From the NCBI RefSeq assembly GCF_014648295.1, contig NZ_BMQV01000014.1:32804-96803 (forward strand): a stretch of 64,000 nt of DNA, written 5' to 3'. Numbering within the stretch: the first letter of the stretch is position 1; every line of letters begins with the position of its first letter. This DNA is from Shewanella saliphila. Its GTDB lineage: Bacteria; Pseudomonadota; Gammaproteobacteria; Enterobacterales; Shewanellaceae. Positions 26,408 through 35,412 of this stretch are shown here, piece after piece. A model generated the notes under the pieces. It worked only from the letters and a program-made list of their open reading frames with translations, was not told where the DNA came from and did no database searches. The translations under genes were made by a program, and so were the position numbers.

Positions 26408-27277
26408 CTACACGCCCATCTCAACCGCTTTTTTAGGAGTAAAACTACTGCCTATTGACGCAATAATCACCAAACCAATAGCGAGCCACTGTAATAAGGA
26501 TAATTGTTCACTCAAAATAACAAATCCAGCCAGGGCCGCAATTGCAGGCTCTAAACTCATCAGCACACTAAACGCTTGCGTCGGCATATTACGCAGCGCC
26601 ACCATTTCTAATGAATAGGGTAAGGCACTTGATAATACAGCCACCAATAACCCAAGCGGTAAGACTTCCCAGCTAATTAACGCTAACCCTTGGGTAACAG
26701 CACCAACAGGCACTAAAACAATTGCCGCCACTGTCATGCCTAAAGCCACCGTTATGCCACCAGATGCTTGCTTGCCTGTACGAGTACCAAATAAAATATA
26801 CCCAGCCCAACAAGCACCGGCGCCAAGCGCCATCAATGCCCCTGCTATATCAAGCCCTTGAGCGCTCGACAAACTTGGCATGAGTAATAAAATGCCTGCA
26901 ATGGCACAGGCCACCCAAAACAAATCGCTTTTGCGCTTTGAGCTAAATAAGGCGACTGCCAAAGGGCCAGTAAACTCAAGTGCGACCGCAATGCCTAACG
27001 GAATACGTTCAATCGCAAGATAAAATAAGATATTCATCCCACCTAAGCACAAACCATAAATAATAATGCTTTGCCAATCTCGACCTTGAGGCATTGCCCG
27101 CCAAGGGCGGAACACTAACCATAAAACGGCTGCTGCAAAACCTAAACGCAACGCCGTGGTGCCTTCAGGCCCAATAATCGGGAAAAGTTGTTTTGCTAAA
27201 GAGGCGCCAGATTGAATGGTCACCATTGCCAACAACACACTACCGACAGCAGTAAGAAGTACACGATTGATTTGCAT
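26408..27277 (-). CDS. rhtA: RhtA-like threonine/homoserine exporter (EamA family)
   Basis: A ten-helix inner-membrane protein with two EamA repeats. It matches E. coli RhtA at many points, including SIQ/TIQSGASLAKQLFP, GTTALRLGFAAAVLW, PLGIAVALEFTGPLAVALFSS and SALPYSLEMVALRNMPT. RhtA exports threonine, homoserine and related metabolites. I start it at the ATG at 27277 (MQINRVLL, 289 residues); the frame is open to another ATG at 27313, and neither has a strong ribosome binding site. Confidence 0.85.
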   Translation of the reverse strand: MQINRVLLTAVGSVLLAMVTIQSGASLAKQLFPIIGPEGTTALRLGFAAAVLWLVFRPWRAMPQGRDWQSIIIYGLCLGGMNILFYLAIERIPLGIAVALEFTGPLAVALFSSKRKSDLFWVACAIAGILLLMPSLSSAQGLDIAGALMALGAGACWAGYILFGTRTGKQASGGITVALGMTVAAIVLVPVGAVTQGLALISWEVLPLGLLVAVLSSALPYSLEMVALRNMPTQAFSVLMSLEPAIAALAGFVILSEQLSLLQWLAIGLVIIASIGSSFTPKKAVEMGV

Positions 27278-27388
27278 AGAAAAACCCAAAGATGAAAAAC
27301 GCAATAATGGCATTCTACATGAGCACGTTCAAACCGAGCAGTATTAAATATCAACATGCACAGAAGTCATACCATTAAGCGATTAATT

Positions 27389-27829
27389 TTATGTCTGTAT
27401 GATGTTTTTTATAAAAGCAATTTTGCTATTCGTTGTTGCACCATTATTGTCATAACCACAGATATGATAACCACTGGCAATAAGCATATGTAACATGTTG
27501 GGAAACTGATTCATGGACTTAACCTTAATCGCTTTGAATCCTTGCGCAACCGCCCAAGACTCTTGCAACTGGCGCAATTGAGAGGCGACTTTCATTTCTC
27601 TGTGTTGTGGTACACCACCAAGCCAGCTGTAAAACTCATCATGATTGAGCGAGTAACCCACTTTAAAACCAATGGGCGCTGTATCGTACTTAGCCACTAA
27701 AATTAACGCGCTTTTACCCGCAAGACGCTCGGCGATTGTGGTTGCCGTGATGCTATTGTCAAACTCAGGTACTAATGCAAGTACCGCGACAATATCGTCT
27801 ACCGTACCTTCAACAAACTGGTAAGTCAT
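27389..27829 (-). CDS. GNAT-family acetyltransferase
   Basis: A 146-residue protein with a GNAT fold outline: ALILVAKYDTAPIGFKVGYSL for strands 2-3, the GGVPQHREMKVASQLRQLQESWA segment in the place of the acetyl-CoA-binding loop, and KAIKVKSMNQFPNMLHMLIASGY at the end. The usual Q/RxxGxG/A motif is altered (PQHREMKVAS), common in divergent members. Substrate unknown. Its ATG overlaps the stop of the upstream gene (ATGA), so the two are coupled. Confidence 0.75.
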   Translation of the reverse strand: MTYQFVEGTVDDIVAVLALVPEFDNSITATTIAERLAGKSALILVAKYDTAPIGFKVGYSLNHDEFYSWLGGVPQHREMKVASQLRQLQESWAVAQGFKAIKVKSMNQFPNMLHMLIASGYHICGYDNNGATTNSKIAFIKNIIQT

Positions 27830-28107
27830 AATGACCTCTCTTTATCCCAAAAACCAACTATGTAATAACCGACCGCAATACAACACAATTTGCTGCGTTT
27901 ATGGCCATTAACATTACCCTTTTTACGATAAAAACACCCCGTAGGTACCGCATACAATGTCAGTAAATTTAACAAATGAATATAGCCAAAATGATTAAAC
28001 AATAGCAAGCCTAAATGCGCAGGCATAAACAATGACACCATGGCGTAAACAGCATCAACATGTTTCCTAATGCTTTGTGCGATATGCAGTGGCTCAAGGT
28101 AATGCAT
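27826..28107 (-). CDS. Small hypothetical protein coupled to the GNAT gene (93 aa)
   Basis: The start is the ATG at 28107 (MHYLEPLHIAQSIRKHVDAV), with AAAGAGA five bases before it. The product has one or two hydrophobic stretches (AMVSLFMPAHLGLLLFNHF and LLNLLTLYAVP) and a cysteine- and lysine-containing tail. I recognise no family. A four-base overlap with the downstream GNAT start supports it as a real coupled gene. The frame is open to 28176, but that would run through the fdh terminator. Confidence 0.55.
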   Translation of the reverse strand: MHYLEPLHIAQSIRKHVDAVYAMVSLFMPAHLGLLLFNHFGYIHLLNLLTLYAVPTGCFYRKKGNVNGHKRSKLCCIAVGYYIVGFWDKERSL

Positions 28108-28130
28108 TAAGTCTCTTTTGAGGCATAAAT

Positions 28131-28166
28131 AAAAACACCTTATCAGTTGCCCAATAAGGTGTTTAA
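28131..28166 (-). terminator. Terminator of fdh operon 1
   Basis: AAACACCTTAT pairs with ATAAGGTGTTT around a ten-base loop. On the minus strand it is followed by TTTTTATTT. It begins 19 bases after the fdhC-1 stop. It nearly duplicates the hairpin after the second fdh operon at 36.7 kb. Confidence 0.9.
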
Positions 28167-28185
28167 CAGATGACACGCCATTAAT

Positions 28186-29157
28186 TTACTTTTTGTAAGT
28201 TAAGGTGCCATTTTCTTTGATTTCATCAAACCACAAGTTGTGATGTTGAGTCGCCCAGTTTTCGTCGCAGTAGCCAGAGACCATACACTCCATACCACCT
28301 TCAGACATAACTGTAGCCATAAAGATATGCACGATAGAAAACGCGGTAATAATAATGGCGCTCACCGAGTGAAGCACTAAAGCGATTAAGCTCAGGGTAC
28401 GGCTTGGTTCAAATATATTTGGGAACAGTAACAACATGCCTGAAGCACAAATCACTAGACCAAATAATGCAAACGTCCAAAACCATAGTTTTTCACCGGC
28501 GTTAGCAAACCCTGCGTCAGGGTGCTTACCTTTAAATGGACCAAAATTAATATAACCACCAACATAGAGCATCCATTTGATGTCGTACATTTTTGGCATT
28601 TGATTTTTAGCCCAAAGCACGGTCATCAGTAGCCAACCGAACATAAATGGAATGGCCATATAATCATGCACTAACTTAGCAGCATTAATTAACCCAGCCC
28701 ATAAGCCTTCGCCCAAGTATGGTTGGAAAAAGAAACGACCCGCAAGCAAGGTTAACCCGGTTAAAATCAGTAACAAGCAAGGAATCGCACCTAACCAGTG
28801 AACACTGACATCAAACTTTGACCAGCGATGTACCATTTTGCCAGAAAAACCACCGTGTAATTTTGAAATGCCGTTTACTTTAATAAACAACACAAACACG
28901 ATAATCATGCCAAATAACGCAGCCATAATGGCGGGTGCTAATAAGTCGCTACGTAGCTGAAACACACGCATGTCGTAGGTATTAATTAGCTGGTTATGAG
29001 CCTGGCCTTGTGACGTGGTAACGCCTTGAGCACCATCTTTTACTTGAGTCCACATTAACTCGTTGGCTGAACTCGGCTCTTCTGCGGTATTTGCCAGGGC
29101 AAAACCACAAAAAAGTAAACTCAGCGCCACAGATAACGCGATTAGTATATTTTTCAT
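28186..29157 (-). CDS. fdhC: Formate dehydrogenase gamma subunit (cytochrome b556), operon 1
   Basis: A 323-residue membrane protein with a signal-like N-terminus (ending in ALANTAEE), a periplasmic stretch, and four transmembrane helices carrying the haem b ligands; FDVSVHWLGAIPCLL and HSVSAIIITAFSIVHIFMATVMSEGG include candidate histidines. It anchors the dehydrogenase and passes electrons to quinone. The WATQHHNLWFDEIK C-terminal tail and a GGYINFGPFKGKHPD loop are shared almost unchanged with the operon 2 copy. Last gene of the unit. Confidence 0.93.
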   Translation of the reverse strand: MKNILIALSVALSLLFCGFALANTAEEPSSANELMWTQVKDGAQGVTTSQGQAHNQLINTYDMRVFQLRSDLLAPAIMAALFGMIIVFVLFIKVNGISKLHGGFSGKMVHRWSKFDVSVHWLGAIPCLLLILTGLTLLAGRFFFQPYLGEGLWAGLINAAKLVHDYMAIPFMFGWLLMTVLWAKNQMPKMYDIKWMLYVGGYINFGPFKGKHPDAGFANAGEKLWFWTFALFGLVICASGMLLLFPNIFEPSRTLSLIALVLHSVSAIIITAFSIVHIFMATVMSEGGMECMVSGYCDENWATQHHNLWFDEIKENGTLTYKK

Positions 29158-29236
29158 GTTACATCCTTTTGAGTCGCTAGGTGCTCAATATCTTGAATAC
29201 CTAGCAACACTTGGAGACTAACTTAACAACAGAGAA

Positions 29237-29806
29237 TTAACCCCAAATTGCATTGTTAGAACCACGAGAAGCAACACGCTCACGGTAGATATTTGATACC
29301 ACACCGGCATCACCCGCAAGCAACGATTTAGTTGCACATAACTCAGCACACATTGGCAACTTACCTTCAGCAATACGGTTAGAACCGTATTTGAGGCGCT
29401 CTGCTTCAGAATGATCTTCTTCAGGGCCGCCAGCACAGAAAGTACATTTGTCCATTTTGCCACGACCGCCAAATGTTGACTTTTGTGGGAACTGAGGTGC
29501 GCCGAAAGGACACGCATAGAAACAGTAGCCACAACCGATACAGGTATCTTTGTTGTGTAGCACTATGCCGTCTTCGGTACGGTAGAAGCAATCTGTAGGG
29601 CATACTGCCATACAAGGTGCATCGGTACAGTGCATACAGGCAACAGATATTGATGCTTCACCTGGCTCACCGTCTTTGAGTGTCACCACGCGGCGACGTT
29701 GAATACCCCACTCTAAAGCAGAGTCGTTTTCGTTTTTACATGCAGTGACACAGCCATTACATTCAATGCAGCGCTTGGTATCACATAAAAATTTCATTGT
29801 AGCCAT
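29237..29806 (-). CDS. fdhB: Formate dehydrogenase iron-sulfur (beta) subunit, operon 1
   Basis: A 189-residue ferredoxin-type subunit with four cysteine groups for 4Fe-4S clusters: CIECNGCVTACK, CMHCTDAPCMAVCP, CIGCGYCFYACP and CTFCAGG with a later CAELC. It relays electrons from the catalytic subunit to the cytochrome b subunit. It is nearly identical to the operon 2 copy through residue 180 but stops at AIWG, about nine residues earlier. No membrane anchor helix is present. Confidence 0.95.
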   Translation of the reverse strand: MATMKFLCDTKRCIECNGCVTACKNENDSALEWGIQRRRVVTLKDGEPGEASISVACMHCTDAPCMAVCPTDCFYRTEDGIVLHNKDTCIGCGYCFYACPFGAPQFPQKSTFGGRGKMDKCTFCAGGPEEDHSEAERLKYGSNRIAEGKLPMCAELCATKSLLAGDAGVVSNIYRERVASRGSNNAIWG

Positions 29807-29834
29807 GTTGGCAATTCTCCTAGCTTAACTGCAA

Positions 29835-32693
29835 TTACGCTTTTACAATCTGACAAAGTGACGCTTTGGTTTCCTGCATTTGAGTCACAGGGTCATAACC
29901 ATAAGTCAATGCAGTGTTAGCCGATTCACCGATAACGTAAGGCACAGTGCCTTCTGGATAGTTAGCCGCCAAACTCTCACCGTGCATCACACCAGCAAAG
30001 TGGTATGGCATCCAGGTAACACCAGGCTTAACACGTGGCGTAACCATGGCTTTAATCTTAATTCGGCCACCTTCAGCACCTTCAAGCCATACTGTATCGC
30101 CATCACGCAGGCCACGATCAGCGGCATCTGCAGGGCTAATTTCAACAAACATTTGTTGTTGAAGTTCAGCAAGCCAAGGATTAGAGCGAGACTCTTCACC
30201 ACCACCTTCATATTCAACTAAACGACCCGAAGTCAGTGCTAGTGGATATTTAACTGAGCTGTCGTGGTCTTGAATTGATTTATACAAGGTCGGTAAACGG
30301 TGAACTTGCATATCATTGTAAGTAGGATACTTAGCCACAAGATCGCGACGCGGTGTATAAAGCGGCTCACGGTGAACAGGTACTTGGTCAGGGAAGTTCC
30401 AAACAATACAACGCGCTTTAGCGTTACCGTAAGGAATACAACCATGCTTCATTGCCACACGCTGAATACCACCTGAAATATCAGTTTTCCAGTTGTGACC
30501 GTCTGCATGTTGCTTCTCTTCTGCAGTTAAATCATCCCACCAGCCAAGCTGTTTAAGCATGTCTGCGGTAAACTCTGGGTAACCGTCTTCAATTTCAGAA
30601 CCAACCGAGAAACTGCCTTCAGCAAGTAAGTTTTTACCTTCGTACTCAACACCATAACGTGCACGGAAGTTACCACCGCCCTGCAATACATGTTTATTTG
30701 TGTTATACAAAATTTGAGTACCAGGGTGTTTTTGCTCTGGTGTGCCCCAACATGGCCAAGGTAGACCATAGGTTTCACCTTTCACTTCACCGCCAAGTGC
30801 TTCTAGAGTCTTATTGCTAAATAAGCCCCAGTTTTGAGTATGTTGCTTAAGACGCTCTGGGCTTTGGCCTGACATACCAATAGTCCACATACCACGGTTA
30901 ATTTCGCGGGTAATGTCTTCAATCACTAACAGATCGTTAGCGTTTTTGGCGATGCGCTTGGTGTATTCTTTATCGATGCCTAGCTTTTGCGATAAGCGGT
31001 ACATGATTTCAAGGTCAGTTTTCGACTCAAATAATGGCTCGATCACTTTTTCACGCCATTGCTGGCTACGACCTGAGTTTGACACAGAGCCTTCAGTTTC
31101 AAACTGAGTTGCGGCAGGTAACAAGTACACACCATCTTGGCGACGATGCATTACACCGGCCATGGTTGGGAATGGATCCACAACAACGACGGTTTCCATC
31201 TTGTCTAATGCATCACGCACATCTGACTGACGAGTTTCAGTGTTAACAGACTGACCCCAGAAGAATCCCATGCGAACACGGTCTTTTTGGGCCAGTTTTT
31301 CCGGTGTCTCTAACACACCGTCATGCCAGCGAGAACAAGGAATACCAGGTGTATTCATCGGCACACGGCCTAAGTATTCATTTTGGTCAAAACGTGATTT
31401 AACCCAATCTAAATCTAAGCTCCAAACGTTGCTCCAATGTGCCCAAGCGCCTGAAGTTAAACCGTAATAACCTGGTAAGGTATCAAATAACAGACCCAAG
31501 TCTGTTGCACCTTGCACGTTATCGTGACCACGGAAGATGTTAGTACCGCCACCTTGAATACCCATGTTGCCTAAAGCAAGCTGTAAAATACAGTAAGCAC
31601 GAGTGTTGGCATTACCCACGTGATGCTGAGTACCACCCATACACCAGATAACGGTGCCAGGACGGTTTTCGGCCATGATTTTAGCAGCTTGGTAGACTTC
31701 TTCTTCGCTACAGCCAGTAATGTGTGCCACTTCTTTAGGAGGGAACTTCTTCACTTCTTCGCGAATAGAGTCCATGGCAAAAACACGTTGGTCAATAAAG
31801 CTCTTATCTTCCCAACCGTTTTCAAAAATATGCCATAACATACCGTAAATAAATGGAATATCAGTACCAGGACGAAGACCACAATGTAAATCAGCGTGTG
31901 CAGCTGTGCGTGAGAAACGCGGATCAACTACAACTAATTTAGCGTTGTTTTTTTCTTTGGCGATTAAGATATGTTGCATTGCAACCGGATGCGCCTCTGC
32001 AGGGTTAGCACCGATAAAGAAGATTGCATGTGCATTCTGAATATCATTAAAAGAGTTAGTTTGCGCACCGTAGCCCCAAGTGTTTGCAACACCGGCTACC
32101 GTGGTAGAGTGACAAATACGCGCTGAATGGTCGACATTGTTGGTGCCCCACATCGCAGCAAGTTTACGATACATGTAACAGCCTTCGTTAGAAAACTTAG
32201 CGCTACCCATAAAGTAAACAGAATCAGGACCTGACTCTTTACGGATATCCATCATCTTGTCACCAACTTCATTAAAAGCTTGATCCCAAGAGATTTTCTT
32301 CCATTTTCCACCCACTAATTTCATTGGGTACTTAAGGCGTTTTTCACCGTGGCCATGCTCACGTAATGCAGCACCTTTAGCACAGTGGCCGCCGGCATTA
32401 AATGGATGATCAAATGCTGGCTCTTGGCCAGTCCACACACCATTTTGTACTTCAGCGTATAAACCACAACCTACCGCACACGCACTACAAATAGTCCGTT
32501 TGATTTCAGTAGGTGCATTATGAGGTACATCTTTCGCTTCAGCGCGGCGGATCATACCAGTACCCATCATTGACGCTGCAGCAATACCACCTGTTGCAAC
32601 ACCCATTTGTTTCATAAACTGACGACGATTAATACCAAGCTTATTAGAAGCATTATTGGTAAGAGCCGTATCTGACTTGCGAGTTAATTTCAT
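29835..32693 (-). CDS. fdhA: Formate dehydrogenase catalytic (alpha) subunit, operon 1
   Basis: A 952-residue molybdopterin oxidoreductase exported by the Tat system (twin arginines at 23-24 in INRRQFMK). A 4Fe-4S cluster is bound by Cys69, Cys72, Cys76 and Cys104. The active-site position in HSARICHS is Cys194, not selenocysteine. The C-terminal domain (about 830-950) is the molybdopterin dinucleotide-binding part. It oxidises formate in the periplasm. It differs from the operon 2 paralogue at the cluster (CSACAVGCG versus CSHCSVGCG) and at scattered surface positions. Confidence 0.96.
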   Translation of the reverse strand: MKLTRKSDTALTNNASNKLGINRRQFMKQMGVATGGIAAASMMGTGMIRRAEAKDVPHNAPTEIKRTICSACAVGCGLYAEVQNGVWTGQEPAFDHPFNAGGHCAKGAALREHGHGEKRLKYPMKLVGGKWKKISWDQAFNEVGDKMMDIRKESGPDSVYFMGSAKFSNEGCYMYRKLAAMWGTNNVDHSARICHSTTVAGVANTWGYGAQTNSFNDIQNAHAIFFIGANPAEAHPVAMQHILIAKEKNNAKLVVVDPRFSRTAAHADLHCGLRPGTDIPFIYGMLWHIFENGWEDKSFIDQRVFAMDSIREEVKKFPPKEVAHITGCSEEEVYQAAKIMAENRPGTVIWCMGGTQHHVGNANTRAYCILQLALGNMGIQGGGTNIFRGHDNVQGATDLGLLFDTLPGYYGLTSGAWAHWSNVWSLDLDWVKSRFDQNEYLGRVPMNTPGIPCSRWHDGVLETPEKLAQKDRVRMGFFWGQSVNTETRQSDVRDALDKMETVVVVDPFPTMAGVMHRRQDGVYLLPAATQFETEGSVSNSGRSQQWREKVIEPLFESKTDLEIMYRLSQKLGIDKEYTKRIAKNANDLLVIEDITREINRGMWTIGMSGQSPERLKQHTQNWGLFSNKTLEALGGEVKGETYGLPWPCWGTPEQKHPGTQILYNTNKHVLQGGGNFRARYGVEYEGKNLLAEGSFSVGSEIEDGYPEFTADMLKQLGWWDDLTAEEKQHADGHNWKTDISGGIQRVAMKHGCIPYGNAKARCIVWNFPDQVPVHREPLYTPRRDLVAKYPTYNDMQVHRLPTLYKSIQDHDSSVKYPLALTSGRLVEYEGGGEESRSNPWLAELQQQMFVEISPADAADRGLRDGDTVWLEGAEGGRIKIKAMVTPRVKPGVTWMPYHFAGVMHGESLAANYPEGTVPYVIGESANTALTYGYDPVTQMQETKASLCQIVKA

Positions 32694-32711
32694 CGCTAAA
32701 ATTCTCCTGAA

Positions 32712-32909
32712 CTAGCCGCGTAAGCTATCGTAATAACTGCGAATGTGGGCTGTTTCTTGATAGCCTTTAATGTGAGAAGTGCTTGCACTTTGCTCTGTTG
32801 CGTTGGCAACCTTAATGCCTGTCGCGGAAATAGCGACGCCTGCTGTACTACCAATAGTGATAGCTTTCAGCAAAGATCTGCGATTCAGATCAGGTTGTTG
32901 CTTACTCAT
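32712..32909 (-). CDS. Formate dehydrogenase region Tat-signal small protein, operon 1
   Basis: A 65-residue protein with a twin-arginine signal (LNRRSLLKAITIGSTAGVA) and a short tail (ETAHIRSYYDSLRG). This is the TIGR02811 family, found next to fdhA genes in Shewanella, Campylobacter and relatives. The conserved HIRxYY tail remains after the signal. Function unknown; a role in assembly or export of the catalytic subunit is inferred from location. First gene of operon 1, 18 bases before fdhA. Confidence 0.85.
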   Translation of the reverse strand: MSKQQPDLNRRSLLKAITIGSTAGVAISATGIKVANATEQSASTSHIKGYQETAHIRSYYDSLRG

Positions 32910-33227
32910 GTAATCTCCATCGAAAAGGAAGCGCTTTTTAACATGTTGCCAATACTGCCATCTTGTTAAAAAAGTGCGGACTGAACACCTTGCTTAAGCA
33001 CAGTGTTTAAAATTTCTAGGTGATATTAAGAGGGATAGCGCTGTGGTAAATTGATCTACATTAAGGAAGGAGGATTTTACTGGCTTAAAAAGTCAGAAAT
33101 GCCTTTTAGATCACACATATAGCTGTTCAAAAATTAAACACTAAATTACCTTGGTTTAATTAAGCATGTTCAGCAGGATAAATGTGATTTTTCGAGGGCA
33201 CTGTTTGAGGTGGGAGAGTATAAAAAA
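32910..33227 (-). promoter_or_regulatory. Leader and promoter region of fdh operon 1
   Basis: This 318-base stretch has no plausible gene. It lies upstream of the Tat-signal gene and contains the FNR/EtrA-type box at 33051-33064, followed on the plus strand by GGAAGGAGG. No other strong element was recognised. A terminator belonging to the next gene begins immediately beyond it. Confidence 0.55.
33051..33064. promoter_or_regulatory. FNR/EtrA-type box upstream of fdh operon 1
   Basis: TTGATCTACATTAA matches nine of the ten defined positions of TTGAT-N4-ATCAA. It lies 142 bases upstream of the first gene of the operon. EtrA is the Shewanella FNR homologue, and anaerobic control of formate dehydrogenase is expected. 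The transcription start is not known, so its distance from the promoter cannot be judged. Confidence 0.6.
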
Positions 33228-33255
33228 ACACCCCGAGGAGCATCCTCGAGGTGTG
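33222..33255 (-). terminator. Terminator after the alpha/beta hydrolase gene
   Basis: ACACCCCGAGGA pairs with TCCTCGAGGTGT (one mismatch) around a short loop. The minus strand then reads seven Ts. It lies 83 bases after the hydrolase stop codon and isolates fdh operon 1 from upstream transcription. Confidence 0.9.
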
Positions 33256-33337
33256 ATAATAATATCGCTAAATTGCACCAATTTATTGCGACACAACGCA
33301 CCCGTAACAAGAGATTGTAATGTCCCGCTGCATAAGA

Positions 33338-34330
33338 TTATTCAGCAATAGCTTGATGAAATGCTTTAATAAATACTGGGTAGTCTTCTATTTGCGGCAT
33401 ATGGCCTAACCCCTCAAGTTCGATTAAGGTTGAGCCTTTAATTAATTGATGTGCATTAACACCCAGTTTTTTATACTCGCCTAATTTTCTGGTAACCCCT
33501 TCTTTTAGCCAACCACGACCTGGGCCGGTTTGATCTCGGGTACCGATAATGAGTACTGTTTCACTGGTTATCTGCGAAAATCTATCAACGACATTTTCAG
33601 AGAATATAGGCCCATAAGTGAGGGCATTGTTCCAAGCAACGATAGGCCAATCATCGCCAGCCAACATACCTTGTAACGGCACTAATAACTTTTCATACTC
33701 ACTAGACCATTTGCCATCATAATAATTGGCTTTTTGGTAATTGCGCGCTTTATCTAAGGTTTTACCTAGCTCATTTTTGTAGAAAAAATTCACGTCTTTA
33801 AATTGCACATACTGGCTGTAATCTTCTAAGCCGATAGGGTTAATCAAAATCAATTTACTGACTGCACTTGGATAATTAACCGCAAAAGTTGTCGCAAGCA
33901 TACCGCCCATTGAATGGCCAACAAGCTCAAACTGGTTAATCTGTAAGCTGTCTAACAACAATTTTGTATTGAGCGCCAGTTGGCCAAAACTGTATTGATA
34001 AAAATCGGGCTTAGTTGATTTACCAAAACCAATCTGGTCAGGAATAATCACTCGATAACCGCTTTTTAGCAGGTCATTGGCAACTTGCTCCCAGTAATAA
34101 CCCGAGAAGTTTTTACCATGCAATAACACCATCACTTTTTTGGCATCTTTGTCGCCAATGTCCATATAGCGCATGGCTAAATCGGTGTTTTGCGAATTAA
34201 AATTAAACGTTTTAACATCAAAAGGATAATCAAAACCATCTAACTCTTTGTTGTAGGTTACAGGCTCAGCTGCAAAGGTTTGCGGCACGAACAAAACAAG
34301 GCTTAATAATACTAAAAGAAAGTTCTTCAT
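33338..34330 (-). CDS. Exported alpha/beta-hydrolase
   Basis: A 330-residue hydrolase with a signal peptide (ending TFA-AEP). The nucleophile elbow is GHSMGG (about residues 134-139), the oxyanion region is LLHGKNFSGYYW, and the catalytic acid and histidine are likely in GTRDQTG and GLGHMPQ near the C-terminus. Substrate unknown. The gene is flanked by the FNT-type channel upstream and fdh operon 1 downstream, but nothing links it to formate metabolism. It has its own terminator. Confidence 0.85.
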   Translation of the reverse strand: MKNFLLVLLSLVLFVPQTFAAEPVTYNKELDGFDYPFDVKTFNFNSQNTDLAMRYMDIGDKDAKKVMVLLHGKNFSGYYWEQVANDLLKSGYRVIIPDQIGFGKSTKPDFYQYSFGQLALNTKLLLDSLQINQFELVGHSMGGMLATTFAVNYPSAVSKLILINPIGLEDYSQYVQFKDVNFFYKNELGKTLDKARNYQKANYYDGKWSSEYEKLLVPLQGMLAGDDWPIVAWNNALTYGPIFSENVVDRFSQITSETVLIIGTRDQTGPGRGWLKEGVTRKLGEYKKLGVNAHQLIKGSTLIELEGLGHMPQIEDYPVFIKAFHQAIAE

Positions 34331-34423
34331 ATTGATCTCATTAAAAAATCATAAACAAACAAAAATACACAATGCCAGTGATTTACGCTTAATACAACAT
34401 CGTAATTTTCACCTCTTAAGCGG

Positions 34424-35308
34424 TTACATTTCTTGGCGAATTTGACCATAAGCTAGCATGGCAAATAACCCTGTCCCGCCAATGATATTGCCAAGCAACA
34501 TTGGCCCAATATGCAACGACAACGCCGCAATAAAATGCAGTTCGCCATTTAACACTAAAGTAAATATTTCATTCGAACCGGCGATAACATGAGTAAATTC
34601 ACCTGCCGCAATTAACCAGGTAAACATCACAATCAACATTAACGATGAGCCTTTTGCTGATGGCAACATCCACACGAGTGCAGCGATAAAGAATCCTGCC
34701 GGAATACCGCGTAATAACGATTCAGAGGGGGACAACTCTGCTACGTGCCGTGATATCTGTAATATGGCACTAAAAATATCTTCGGTTAAAATGCCGCCAT
34801 GCACCACCATCGCCGCAGTAAAAAAAGTCCCGACAAAATTGGCCGCTAGCACGACTGCCCACAAACGTGCCGTGCTTGCTAAATGGCGCTTGGTTGTATT
34901 GGCAAGCAAGGGCAAAATAACGGTAATGGTGTTTTCAGTAAACAGCTGTAGCCGTGCCAAAATCACCAGCACAAATCCGAAGGTGTAGCCCAGACTCTCT
35001 ACCAAAGATAAGTATGGGTGATCACTGCCTATATTGCTGCGGATAACCGCTTCGGCTAATACCGAAGATGAAATACCAATACCAGCAGCAATGCCTGACC
35101 ACCACAAAGACAATAAAGGTCGCTCTAATTCTTCTAGACCTTCGCGCATTATAATTGAGTACACGGTCAGCGACGAAAGACTGCTATTTTCTGCAACGGC
35201 TTCACGCTCAGCACCAGTCAAGGCGATTTCTGATGGGCTTATTTCGTGCTCACGCGCCTCACGTTTCACCGCGTTGCCGGTCGGTTGAGATGGTCCATTT
35301 TGTGTCAT
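34424..35308 (-). CDS. Formate/nitrite transporter family channel, YfdC-like
   Basis: A 294-residue membrane protein with six hydrophobic segments and a polar N-terminal extension of about 60 residues. Landmarks GLEELERP, LGYTFGFVLVILARLQLFTENTI, AAGEFTHVIAGSNEI and the final GNIIGGTGLFAMLAYGQIR match E. coli YfdC, an FNT-fold relative of FocA. FocA moves formate; YfdC's substrate is uncertain. Its position between two formate dehydrogenase operons suggests formate import or export, but that is inference. Confidence 0.88.
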   Translation of the reverse strand: MTQNGPSQPTGNAVKREAREHEISPSEIALTGAEREAVAENSSLSSLTVYSIIMREGLEELERPLLSLWWSGIAAGIGISSSVLAEAVIRSNIGSDHPYLSLVESLGYTFGFVLVILARLQLFTENTITVILPLLANTTKRHLASTARLWAVVLAANFVGTFFTAAMVVHGGILTEDIFSAILQISRHVAELSPSESLLRGIPAGFFIAALVWMLPSAKGSSLMLIVMFTWLIAAGEFTHVIAGSNEIFTLVLNGELHFIAALSLHIGPMLLGNIIGGTGLFAMLAYGQIRQEM

Positions 35309-35412
35309 GTTGCTATCCTTTTCTGCAATAAATCTGCTCTGGTGCCCCTTGCTTAAAAATACTTTACCTTGTTGATTATTGGCGCTAATGCTAAAGCGAG
35401 ATTCAATGGCGG

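Noticed and set aside
32100..32120. Selenocysteine in FdhA
   Set aside because: The active-site codon in HSARICHS is a normal cysteine codon in both copies and no in-frame TGA is present.
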